Both the position numbers and the translations under genes were made by a program. Shown here one piece after another: positions 1-5,596 of a stretch of DNA of 9,621 bases. Origin of the DNA: Spirochaetia bacterium (GTDB taxonomy: Bacteria; Spirochaetota; Spirochaetia; Treponematales; Treponemataceae); the NCBI GenBank assembly GCA_900769975.1, contig CAAGIR010000208.1, positions 1-9,621 on the forward strand, in the 5' to 3' direction. The notes beneath the pieces were generated by a model. That model was not told the DNA's origin. It saw only the letters and a list, made by a program, of their open reading frames with translations, and ran no database searches. The stretch's first letter is position 1, and each line of letters starts with the position of its first letter.

Positions 1-1
1 A

Positions 2-91
2 AATCCCTACTTGGCGACCTTTAGAAATAAAGTGTTATGCTCGACGTTAGACAGAAAGAACTTTGGCGAATCCATTGACCTTACGGGATGA
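2..91 (+). CDS. Possible 3' end of a gene cut by the window edge
   Basis: The reading frame is open from the left edge to a TGA at 89-91 and encodes about 29 residues ending DRKNFGESIDLTG. The composition is protein-like, but no domain is recognisable and the start lies outside the window if the gene is real. The other plus-strand frames close within 60 bases. From its stop to the next ORF (92-185) I see only A+T-rich sequence with an eight-T run and no convincing promoter or terminator. It could equally be a chance open frame or a gene remnant. Confidence 0.25.
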   Translation, partial: NPYLATFRNKVLCSTLDRKNFGESIDLTG

Positions 92-185
92 ACATGTTAA
101 TTATCCAAGAATATAAGAGTTGGTAAATTGCCGAATGATCTTTCCTGCTTTTTTTTCTTGACAGGAGACACAACATATAAGGGAT

Positions 186-371
186 GTGGAGACTGCTAAT
201 ACTGTTGCAACTATGGAACTCCCTTTGGAATTAGATTTTCTAACTTCTTTTAAGTGTCAGGCTCCAATTATTGAAAATCGGCTGATTGAATTTTACGGTG
301 AAGAAAAGTCGTTCAAGATTATGACTGATATACAGAATTACTTGGCGGCAAATTTTGCATCAGAAGTGTAA
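186..371 (+). CDS. Small hypothetical protein, or C-terminal remnant (61 aa)
   Basis: The frame opens after a TGA at 159-161 and runs to TAA at 369-371. The first possible start is GTG at 186; an in-frame ATG lies at 213. Neither has a well-placed ribosome site: AGGAG at 163-167 is about 18 bases from the GTG, and AAGGG at 179-183 is too close. From residue 10 the product is amphipathic and helical-looking (MELPLELDFLTSFK, then IENRLIEFYGEEKSF). No family is recognised. The poor start and the neighbouring fragment suggest the 3' part of a damaged gene. It stops ten bases before the 136-bp repeat that begins at 381. Confidence 0.4.
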   Translation: METANTVATMELPLELDFLTSFKCQAPIIENRLIEFYGEEKSFKIMTDIQNYLAANFASEV

Positions 372-380
372 GAAATTGCA

Positions 381-516
381 GAATTTTTTGAACTTTTGGA
401 GTTTTTCTTTTATATTACTTTAGCTGCCCTTGGTTTGGTGGAGGTCGGTTTTATGGATATTCAAGGTTACATTAAAGAAATGGCTCGTGTTTATGAAAGC
501 AGTGATGATTATGAAG
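381..516 (+). repeat. Direct repeat, copy 1: promoter, ribosome site and 5' end of a gene
   Basis: These 136 bases recur at 5028-5165. The two copies differ by two C-to-T changes (gctgccctt against gttgccttt) and by a T run of six against eight. The unit holds a promoter, a GGAGG site and the first 21 codons of the gene at 453. Here it continues into the intact gene; in the second copy it breaks into unrelated sequence right after the codons for DDYE. Confidence 0.95.
388..416 (+). promoter_or_regulatory. Sigma70-type promoter inside the repeat
   Basis: TTGAAC at 388-393 and TATATT at 411-416 are separated by 17 bases, close to the consensus. Transcription would start near 423, about 30 bases before the ATG at 453. 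The same promoter is present in the second copy at 5037-5065. Confidence 0.6.
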
Positions 517-923
517 CTCAGGGTGAATCAAATGTTCTGGTGATGCCTTTTTGTTTTGAAGAGTGGAAGTTGTTTGCGGCTGATAAAGTTTCGTTGATTG
601 AAAAATACGCTGTCAAAAATCTTGACCAGCTTGATGGCTCTGATATTGAGCGGATTGCAAATCATGATCCTGCCATTGTGCTAGTGGGACAGCGGGATTA
701 TAAAAATCATTCTTACAAAATCTATTTTGATGGGGCTTTTGGTGGAATGAACCGTCACATTCTGACTATTGATGACGTTTGGGTTCAGGTTGAATTGAAT
801 TTTTCTTCGCTGATGGCTTTTGCAGATTATGTTGCAGAGCGCCATGAAGAAGATATCAAGAAACTGAAGGACGGGGAAACACTTCAGATTTCCTGGTTTG
901 ATGAATCCTGTTTAAACAGCTAG
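453..923 (+). CDS. Hypothetical protein, 156 aa
   Basis: I do not recognise this family. The ATG at 453 is chosen because GGTGGAGG at 438-444 sits eight bases upstream and a promoter lies just before it. The longer open frame to TTG at 396 would start inside the leader and is rejected. The product (MDIQGYIKEM to DESCLNS) is acidic and soluble, with no signal peptide or membrane segment. It alternates aromatic-rich strands (YKIYFDGAFGG, VWVQVELNF) with a helix near the end (LMAFADYVAERHEEDIKKL), the look of a small cytoplasmic alpha/beta domain. Its first 21 codons are duplicated after hipA. It faces the RiPP operon tail to tail across a shared hairpin. An immunity-type role is possible but unsupported. 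Confidence 0.85.
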   Translation: MDIQGYIKEMARVYESSDDYEAQGESNVLVMPFCFEEWKLFAADKVSLIEKYAVKNLDQLDGSDIERIANHDPAIVLVGQRDYKNHSYKIYFDGAFGGMNRHILTIDDVWVQVELNFSSLMAFADYVAERHEEDIKKLKDGETLQISWFDESCLNS

Positions 924-932
924 AATTGTTTA

Positions 933-971
933 TTACTGTTCAGCTTTAATATCCTTAAAGCTGAACAGTAA
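933..971. terminator. Bidirectional Rho-independent terminator
   Basis: Perfect 16-bp inverted arms lie at 933-948 and 956-971 around a seven-base loop. The site sits between the stop at 923 (+) and the stop at 974 (-). T-rich sequence follows on the plus side and A-rich sequence precedes it, so it can serve both convergent genes. Confidence 0.85.
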
Positions 972-973
972 AT

Positions 974-1243
974 TTAATCCATACTTGCCAAAGAACCGTC
1001 ATCCCTTACATATTTGATTTTTACAGGTTTTCCTTCTTCTTCAACAATCTGAAAAAGAAGTTTCTTTAAATCAAAACTATATATCTGTCCAAAAACAAAA
1101 CTACCGTCTTCAGTAGCATGTTTTGAAAGCCAGTTTAAAAAAACTTCCAGTTCCTTTATGTCATAGAACTTTGCATACAGTTCATCATCTTTCATAATTG
1201 AAAGAGCGGTCTCATCTTCATCCAGAAAAATTTGGTAAATCAT
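974..1243 (-). CDS. Hypothetical protein, third gene of the RiPP cassette (89 aa)
   Basis: The ATG overlaps the maturase stop in an ATGA arrangement (1240-1243), implying translational coupling. AAAGG about ten bases upstream, inside the maturase gene, can serve as ribosome site. The product is small and acidic (MIYQIFLDEDETALSIM at the start, VRDDGSLASMD at the end), with two predicted helices around residues 29-42 and 59-70 and no signal or membrane segment. I do not recognise it. Coupling to a radical SAM maturase suggests an accessory, chaperone-like or self-protection function in peptide modification, but this is inference from position only. A hairpin at 933-971 ends the transcript. Confidence 0.8.
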   Translation of the reverse strand: MIYQIFLDEDETALSIMKDDELYAKFYDIKELEVFLNWLSKHATEDGSFVFGQIYSFDLKKLLFQIVEEEGKPVKIKYVRDDGSLASMD

Positions 1244-2709
1244 TCAGCACCAGCCTTTAAATTCTTTTCTCTCCATTCAAAAACAATTTTCCTGTTCATT
1301 TCGGCAACTTTACAGAAATGCCTGTTTACTTCAAGCGGATCAGCAGTAGAAGATTCATTTGCATTTCTGACCATGCATGGTGCGCAGAAAGCTGCGTTTT
1401 CACATTTACAGCATTCTCCGTGCCCCATATCTTTCATTTTAAGACTGCGGAGCCATTTTATTTTTTCTGAATTTTCCCAGATGTTCTTTAATGTATCAGT
1501 GTTCAGATTGCCAAGTACCATTCCCTGCCAGCCTGCACATGGATAGACATTTCCGTTGGCAACCATACTGCATCTTGAAATTCCAACCCCACAGAGCCTG
1601 CGTTCAGGATTAAACTGAGCTTTATTGCAGTTTTCCATGAACTCTGGTTTCATTATGGTTCTCTGATATCTTTCATCAAAAAGAGTTATGTCTTTTATTA
1701 CTTCAGCTGCTTCTTCTACTGAAAGTCTTTGTGAAAGATTTGAAGTGTCTCCTGTGTATTGTGCCATTATGATGTAATCAGTCTGAGCACGGATTTTTCT
1801 TTCCTGACACCATTTTAGAACATCTTTGTAGTCATCTTTATTTATTTTCATTGTCGGGCAGGAAACAGTTACGGGAATATCATTTTCTATTAATTTTGTA
1901 ATTGCATTCAAAGTCTTTTCAAGGCTTCCTGGAACTTGTGTAATTGTGTCATGATGTTCTGGGATCATTGAATATACCGAAACTTGAACCATGGATAAAT
2001 TTATTTCTTTCATGATCTGAATCATTTCATCATCAAGTTTTGTCAGATTTGAAAGAATGTTTATATAAAAATCATATTTCTTTGTTACCCTCAAGAAATC
2101 CTTAAATTTTGGATGAAGCATACATTCTCCACCACTGAGAGAAACTGAGAGAACTCCCAATTCACTCAACTGTTCCATAACGCTGTAAAACATTTCTTCT
2201 GTAATTTCAGAATGTTTCATATCATGCGGAATGTAACAGTGAACACAGCGCTCATTGCAGCGGGAAGTCAATTCAATCTGAAAAGAAGTTAAGTGTGGAT
2301 GCCCCTTGAAAAAAACTTCAAGAAATTCCTGAGTATCAGAGTCCGCCCTGTGAATCACTGGTGAAAAATCTTCACGGATAGTTACAGGAGTTTTCTGATG
2401 ATATGAAAAGCCTTTATCAGCTGCATCAAGTTCCTGTATGGTTTCTCCTTTTACTATAAATCCGTCCTGAACAAAGGATTCATAAAAACGTTCTGCGTAT
2501 TTTAAGATTATTTCCTTATCAACATCTACAAAAGATTTTAAGATTTTATCAGCAAGCTGGTCTAAAGTCTGAGGAGTTCTGCTGAGAGCACAAAGGAAAA
2601 CAGTTCCACTTTCATTTACAACTTTATCATTGCACAATCCGGTAGATGTAATATAACCAAGTCCATCATAATTTCTGATGTAGGTATCTTTCTTCTGTCT
2701 GTAATACAA
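1240..2709 (-). CDS. Radical SAM/SPASM peptide maturase with N-terminal PqqD-like region
   Basis: This is a 489-aa RiPP-modifying enzyme. Residues 1-95 (IRNYDGLGYI onward) resemble a PqqD/RRE-type leader-binding domain. The radical SAM core starts near 140 with the [4Fe-4S] motif C151-x3-C155-x2-C158, followed by SGGE at 192-195. The C-terminal SPASM region (about 370-470) carries many cysteines, including C373, C380, C391, C433, C434, C436, C442, C445 and C466, enough for auxiliary iron-sulfur clusters. Such enzymes make thioether or carbon-carbon crosslinks in ribosomal peptides. The start is TTG at 2709, supported by AAGGAAAG a few bases upstream. It follows the Cys-containing peptide gene at 2792-2902 after a terminator hairpin and overlaps the 89-aa gene. 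Similarity to maturases of Clostridial Cys-rich peptides (CcpM type) is my best comparison; the subfamily is not certain. The protein is intact. Confidence 0.9.
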   Translation of the reverse strand: MYYRQKKDTYIRNYDGLGYITSTGLCNDKVVNESGTVFLCALSRTPQTLDQLADKILKSFVDVDKEIILKYAERFYESFVQDGFIVKGETIQELDAADKGFSYHQKTPVTIREDFSPVIHRADSDTQEFLEVFFKGHPHLTSFQIELTSRCNERCVHCYIPHDMKHSEITEEMFYSVMEQLSELGVLSVSLSGGECMLHPKFKDFLRVTKKYDFYINILSNLTKLDDEMIQIMKEINLSMVQVSVYSMIPEHHDTITQVPGSLEKTLNAITKLIENDIPVTVSCPTMKINKDDYKDVLKWCQERKIRAQTDYIIMAQYTGDTSNLSQRLSVEEAAEVIKDITLFDERYQRTIMKPEFMENCNKAQFNPERRLCGVGISRCSMVANGNVYPCAGWQGMVLGNLNTDTLKNIWENSEKIKWLRSLKMKDMGHGECCKCENAAFCAPCMVRNANESSTADPLEVNRHFCKVAEMNRKIVFEWREKNLKAGAE

Positions 2710-2738
2710 ATATCTTTCCTTGAATATAAAGCGTTCAT

Positions 2739-2772
2739 AAAAAAATCAGCCCTGGATGATCCAAGACTGATT
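2739..2772 (-). terminator. Intracistronic terminator or attenuator between precursor and maturase
   Basis: On the minus strand, 13-base arms (2760-2772 and 2744-2756, two G-U pairs) enclose a three-base loop and run into seven U residues (2739-2745). It lies 20 bases after the precursor stop and just ahead of the maturase ribosome site. No second promoter is evident, so partial read-through would give abundant precursor and scarce enzyme. Confidence 0.85.
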
Positions 2773-2791
2773 TGTGAATGCAGTACCAGTA

Positions 2792-2902
2792 TTAACGGTT
2801 GTCACAAGTACAGCGAGCCCAGCTTTCCTGGAAAGAACAACCTGCTGCGTAAACACCTGTACTGGCATTTTCTGCTAAGATTTTTGGTTCTGTAAATTTC
2901 AT
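2792..2902 (-). CDS. RiPP precursor peptide, 36 aa, three cysteines
   Basis: ATG at 2902 follows an AGGAG site about six bases upstream (2908-2913). The product opens with a leader-like part MKFTEPKILAENASTG and ends with a core-like part AAGCSFQESWARCTCDNR. Cysteines fall at positions 22, 31 and 33, with one Trp at 28. This leader/core split, the position immediately before a radical SAM/SPASM gene and the terminator directly after it are typical of a ribosomal peptide precursor. Expected modifications would be Cys thioethers (sactipeptide or ranthipeptide chemistry) or an aromatic crosslink at the W-A-R segment; the sequence cannot choose. No transporter or protease gene is nearby, so export must rely on genes elsewhere if the product is secreted. 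I do not recognise the family. Confidence 0.85.
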   Translation of the reverse strand: MKFTEPKILAENASTGVYAAGCSFQESWARCTCDNR

Positions 2903-2930
2903 ATTGATCTCCTAGTGTAAGATACATATC

Positions 2931-2972
2931 ATCAGTAACACTGATTTGATAAAATTTATCAGATATGCTGAT
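2931..2972 (-). promoter_or_regulatory. Cluster of ATCAG/CTGAT half-sites at the RiPP promoter
   Basis: Three inverted repeats are packed into 42 bases: ATCAGT-N3-ACTGAT (2931-2945), TGATAAA-A-TTTATCA (2947-2961) and ATCAG-N5-CTGAT (2958-2972). They span the -10 element, the predicted start of transcription and the early leader. This looks like a repressor site or a 5' UTR hairpin. Confidence 0.55.
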
Positions 2973-2987
2973 TTAGTTTACAGTCAA
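2960..2987 (-). promoter_or_regulatory. Promoter of the RiPP cassette
   Basis: On the minus strand TTGACT (2987-2982) and TATCTG (2965-2960) are 16 bases apart. Transcription would begin near 2953 and give a leader of about 50 bases before the precursor ATG. Confidence 0.6.
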
Positions 2988-3039
2988 CTTTTCCAGTTGT
3001 ATACAGAGTTTTTTCCATTATGATAAGGAGTTTACTCAT

Positions 3040-3326
3040 ATGTTTCCTAAGTATTTTTAGGGAAAGAAAAATACAGCTTTAAAAAGAAAAACAATTCGTC
3101 TGATATTTATATAAAAACCGCACGGTGGGAAAATAAAATTCTTGAAGAACTTTCATGTCAATTTGATTTCTTGACAAAAGAAAACCCACGGGAAGAACCT
3201 TACAGATACAATGATTTCAAATTCATGAGATGCGGTATAAAAGATGAAGTTCCGCTGATGGAACTGGCAAAGGCTGTGGATGTAGCTCTGGAGTTGATCA
3301 TAAAAAAATTCATAAATCCTTTTTGA
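3040..3326 (+). pseudogene. Frameshifted small gene, about 95 aa when repaired
   Basis: AAGGAG at 3025-3030 precedes ATG at 3040, which reads MFPKYF and then hits TAG at 3058. One extra T in the run at 3055-3059 would join this start to a long open frame ending at TGA 3324-3326, giving about 95 residues (next residues LGKEKYSFKKKNN). The downstream frame looks coding, with an amphipathic C-terminus (ELAKAVDVALELIIKKF). It has no good start of its own. No family is recognised. Either the gene is dead, the T run slips during expression, or the base is a sequencing error. Confidence 0.65.
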
Positions 3327-3350
3327 TCTTAATTTTAATTTTATTATATT
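3323..3350 (+). promoter_or_regulatory. Possible promoter of an RNA gene
   Basis: TTGATC at 3323-3328 and TATATT at 3345-3350 are 16 bases apart, at the end of the frameshifted gene. The predicted start is near 3357, at the beginning of a more G+C-rich, non-coding stretch. Confidence 0.4.
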
Positions 3351-3356
3351 CTGAGG

Positions 3357-3496
3357 TGGAATGTCCTGGGGATGATAAAGTAAGTGTCAGTCTGGTTATT
3401 GCGACCCATGTGCTGTTTTGAAGTCTGCTGTAAAAGTGGCAGGCGGGTTTCGGGAGTTGGAAGTGAACCCAAGGATTGGGAAACTTCCGTTTTTTT
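3357..3496 (+). ncRNA. Candidate structured RNA, about 140 nt
   Basis: The stretch is clearly richer in G+C than its flanks, lacks a convincing gene on either strand, starts after a plausible promoter and ends in a strong terminator. Near its end GGGTTT (3445-3450) can pair with GAACCC (3465-3470). That is incompatible with the terminator stem, which uses the same GAACCC region, so it could form an antiterminator/terminator switch. It is not any RNA family I can name. It may instead be a long leader of hipBA or a dispersed repeat. Confidence 0.3.
3459..3496 (+). terminator. Rho-independent terminator upstream of hipBA
   Basis: GGAAGT and CCCAA (3459-3472) pair with TTGGG and ACTTCC (3476-3488) around a short loop, with a small internal loop. 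A run of seven T follows at 3490-3496. From there to hipB (3497-3540) I see only an A+G-rich stretch with an AAAGGAG followed by ATG TAA, which is not a gene. Confidence 0.75.
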
Positions 3497-3543
3497 GAAA
3501 AGGGCAGGGAGGAACTAAAAAAAGGAGAATGTAATCCTAGATT

Positions 3544-3566
3544 TTCCCGTTCGGGAATGTTATAAT
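3544..3566 (+). promoter_or_regulatory. hipBA promoter with overlapping operator palindrome
   Basis: An extended -10 element, TGTTATAAT (3558-3566), carries a perfect TATAAT. Immediately upstream is the perfect palindrome TTCCCG-TT-CGGGAA (3544-3557), placed in the -35/-10 spacer where a HipB-type repressor would block RNA polymerase. Counting seven bases from the -10 puts the transcript start on the A of ATG 3573, so the mRNA would be leaderless. Confidence 0.7.
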
Positions 3567-3572
3567 CAATGT

Positions 3573-3805
3573 ATGCGTATAGAAAGCGTAAGTTCAATTT
3601 CTGCTGTCATAAAAATAGAAGACTGAAATTAGGTTTGACTCAGGCTCAGACTGCAGAAATGTGTAATGTTGGAAAAAGATTTTTTTCTGAATTGGAAAAC
3701 GGCAAAGCGACATTGCAGATTGATAAGGTGCTTAATGTTCTTGAAGTTCTGGGTATTAATCTTTATGCGGTCAGTCGTGAAAATGATTCAGGAGAACTCC
3801 GATGA
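3573..3805 (+). pseudogene. hipB: HipB-like antitoxin with N-terminal frameshift
   Basis: HipB is the DNA-binding antitoxin that neutralises HipA and represses the operon. ATG 3573 reads MRIESVSSISAVIK, a good HipB N-terminus, and then stops at 3624 because the A run at 3611-3615 is one base short. One more A leads into NRRLKLGLTQAQTAEM and a complete helix-turn-helix (GKRFFSELENGKATL), for 77 residues in all, a normal HipB length. Another frame from ATG 3569 also reaches the helix-turn-helix but begins MYAYRKRKFNF, has no ribosome site and lies upstream of the predicted transcript start. If that ATG were used, a DNA-binding protein with a foreign N-terminus could still be made. The stop overlaps the hipA start (ATGA at 3802). 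Confidence 0.75.
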
Positions 3806-5040
3806 TTCTTTCAGTTTACTTTGGTTCTAAGAAAGCAGGTTCATTATTTTCTACAGATAATCGTGGTGTTGTTTTTCAATATTCAGCGGATTATGTTGCT
3901 TCAAAGGATTCAGTTGCATTATCTCTTTCTTTGCCGTTAAGAATTGAAGAGTTTTCTCAAAGGGAATGCATGCCTTTTTTTGCCGGACTTTTACCAGAAG
4001 AAGACAGCAGAAAACATATTGCTGATTATCTGCACATTTCTGAAACAAGTACATTAAAACTTCTTGAGGCTTTAGGAGGAGAATGTGCAGGACTTATTAC
4101 GATAACCAATGAGGAAAATCCTGAACTTGAAAGAAAAGTCTATGAATTTAATTCTGAGAATTATGAAGAACTGTCAGACGATAGAATTGCAGAATATATT
4201 AGAAAAAATGTCGGAGCGTCCATTAATTAGGGCAGATGAAAAATTGCGTCTTTCTTTGGCAGGTGCACAGGAAAAATTATCTTTGGCAAGAATTAACGAA
4301 AAATGGTATCTTCCTTTGAATGGTGCTCCTTCTACTCATATTTTAAAGCCAGCAAGAAACGGTTCTCTGGAAACCCTTGCGGACAATGAGTATATATGCA
4401 TGAAGATAGCCTCTGGATTTGGATTGGAGTTCCTGATGTAGATATAGTTGATTTTGGTGGGAAAAAAGTTTTCATTGTTCAGCGATATGAAAGAGTGATT
4501 GGTGGTACAAGCATTAAAAGACTGCATCAGGAAGATTTTTGTCAGGCATTGGGATTGATGAGTGAACAAAAATATGAAAGTGACGGCGGTCCTGGAATTG
4601 CCGCAATATTTAACTTAATCAAAAAAAACTTTTCTCGACCAATTATTGATCAGCGTGATTTTCTTAAGATGGTTGTCTTTAATTTTTTTGTTGGAAATTG
4701 CGATAGTCATGGAAAAAATTATTCTATTCTTTACAAAAATGGACTGGTTCAATTGGCACCAATATATGATGTTGTTTCGACTTGCGTATATTCTGGATTA
4801 ACAGACAAACTTTTAATGAAAATAGGGAACCATTTTGAATTAGGAAAGGTTACAAAAGATGATTTTGTTGTCCTCTGTGAAAAATGTGGCGTGCACGTTT
4901 CGATTATAGAGAATATTTTTTGGAATTTCAAAAAAGCAAGTGATTCTGTGGAAAAAACTCTGCTTGCCGATGGAAAAATAAATACTGAACTATGTGAAAA
5001 AATTTTTGAAGAAATAAAATCCAGATTGAATTTTTTTTGA
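3802..5040 (+). pseudogene. hipA: HipA-family Ser/Thr kinase toxin broken by two frameshifts
   Basis: HipA kinases phosphorylate glutamyl-tRNA synthetase and cause growth arrest or persistence. The repaired protein is about 412 aa (E. coli HipA has 440). An N-terminal subdomain (GLLPEEDSR, LLEALGGECAG) reaches residue 135. The frame is then lost by an extra A in the run 4203-4208 and resumes at MSERPLIRADEKLRLSLAGAQEKL. It is lost again by one missing base near 4428 (GFGLE/VPDVD). All catalytic landmarks survive across the three frames: Ser in RLSLAGAQ, Lys in THILK, YESDGGPG, the Asp of GNCDSHGKN and the Asp of IYDVVS. As read, the longest piece is the C-terminal 200 residues, so no active kinase is expected. 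The stop at 5038-5040 lies inside the second 136-bp repeat copy, so the original C-terminus may have been replaced. Confidence 0.9.
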
Positions 5041-5165
5041 ACTTTTGGAGTTTTTCTTTTATATTACTTTAGTTGCCTTTGGTTTGGTGGAGGTCGGTTT
5101 TATGGATATTCAAGGTTACATTAAAGAAATGGCTCGTGTTTATGAAAGCAGTGATGATTATGAAG
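5028..5165 (+). repeat. Direct repeat, copy 2, ending in a truncated gene
   Basis: This matches 381-516 except for two substitutions and two extra T in the T run. It begins in the last codons of hipA and includes a second promoter (TTGAAC 5037-5042, TATATT 5060-5065, 17-base spacer), the GGAGG site and 21 codons. Together the copies bracket about 4.5 kb holding the intact gene body, the RiPP cassette and hipBA. Confidence 0.95.
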
Positions 5166-5179
5166 TCCTCTTAATATGA
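5102..5179 (+). pseudogene. 5' fragment of the gene at 453 (25 codons)
   Basis: The first 21 codons equal those of the 156-aa gene (MDIQGYIKEMARVYESSDDYE). After the repeat ends it reads VLLI and stops at TGA 5177-5179. The promoter and ribosome site are intact, so a 25-aa peptide could be made. The stop overlaps the ATG at 5176 of the next small frame, so the fragment could act as an upstream ORF for it. Confidence 0.8.
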
Positions 5180-5346
5180 ATATCGAAACCTTGAAGAATC
5201 ATAAAACATACTGGAAGCCATTATCTGAAAATGATAAATCGAGGTTAAAAAAAATTCTGGAACTGGCACCTGAACATAAAGATGTTTTTCTATTTATGCT
5301 CAATAATAATTGTAAATTGGAGCAGAAAGCAGAAATTCTAAGTTAA
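5176..5346 (+). CDS. Small hypothetical protein, 56 aa
   Basis: ATG 5176 reads MNIETLKNHKTYWKPLSEND and ends ...CKLEQKAEILS before TAA at 5344-5346. It is Lys/Glu/Leu-rich, probably helical and soluble. It has no ribosome site of its own, but its ATGA overlaps the stop of the truncated repeat gene, whose promoter and GGAGG could supply coupled translation. The family is not recognised; it may be a remnant of a larger gene whose front was replaced by the repeat. Confidence 0.45.
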   Translation: MNIETLKNHKTYWKPLSENDKSRLKKILELAPEHKDVFLFMLNNNCKLEQKAEILS

Positions 5347-5439
5347 GCAACATTCTTTAAGGAAAGAGCTTGTTGTGTGAAATTGTTCTGTAGAGGTCAA
5401 TTTGTCACAAAAGATTTTACTTCATCATCAGATAAGTAT

Positions 5440-5544
5440 CTAAAAGGTGTTGTTTTTCGGTAATTTTTCTTCATCAAAAAGTGCTCTAAGCTCTGCTTCT
5501 TTGTTGAAAATCTTCTCGTACAAATCTACCGGTTGTAGGTGTCT
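5440..5544 (-). pseudogene. Reverse-strand gene remnant (34 codons)
   Basis: Between a TGA at 5547-5545 and the TAG at 5442-5440 the minus strand reads a protein-like C-terminus: LQPVDLYEKIFNKEAELRAL, then FDEEKLPKNNTF. There is no ATG, ribosome site or extension upstream, so this looks like the tail of a deleted gene. The rest of 5347-5596 holds no gene I can support; with the neighbouring truncations it looks like a recombination scar. Confidence 0.35.
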
Positions 5545-5549
5545 TCAAA

Positions 5550-5590
5550 GCCCCCTCTGTGTTAAGATAGATGTCGCCTGATGGAGGGGC
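5550..5590 (+). promoter_or_regulatory. Possible hairpin hiding a ribosome site
   Basis: CCCCTC at 5552-5557 is an exact complement of GAGGGG at 5584-5589, the ribosome site of the ATG at 5597. With the neighbouring G-C pair and one bulge, the stem has seven pairs around a loop of about 26 bases. No promoter upstream is evident, so whether it is transcribed is unknown. Confidence 0.3.
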
Positions 5591-5596
5591 ATCTAT

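Noticed and set aside
158..181. TTGACA with TATAAG as a promoter before the ORF at 186
   Set aside because: The spacing is only 12 bases, too short for a sigma70 promoter.
396..452. Upstream extension of the 156-aa gene to a TTG at 396
   Set aside because: It overlaps the -10 element and the ribosome site of the ATG at 453 and has no ribosome site of its own; the hydrophobic start is an artefact of the T-rich leader.
1232..1546. Plus-strand ORF antisense to the maturase SPASM region
   Set aside because: It mirrors a well-supported gene with conserved cysteines and has no ribosome site.
3522..3534. AAAGGAG followed by ATG at 3529
   Set aside because: The codon after ATG is TAA, so no peptide longer than one residue results.
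3310..3597. Reverse-strand ORF of 95 codons across the hip promoter
   Set aside because: It has no ribosome site, covers the terminator, promoter and operator, and its composition (Ser/Pro-rich, then Lys/Ile repeats) is not gene-like.
3569..3805. Intact 78-aa hipB beginning at ATG 3569
   Set aside because: The ATG lies only two bases after the -10 element, has no ribosome site, and gives a non-HipB N-terminus, while ATG 3573 in another frame gives a good one.
381..5165. Repeats as ends of an insertion sequence or integron
   Set aside because: The copies are direct, gene-derived (promoter plus 5' coding end), with no transposase, integrase or terminal inverted repeats in the window.
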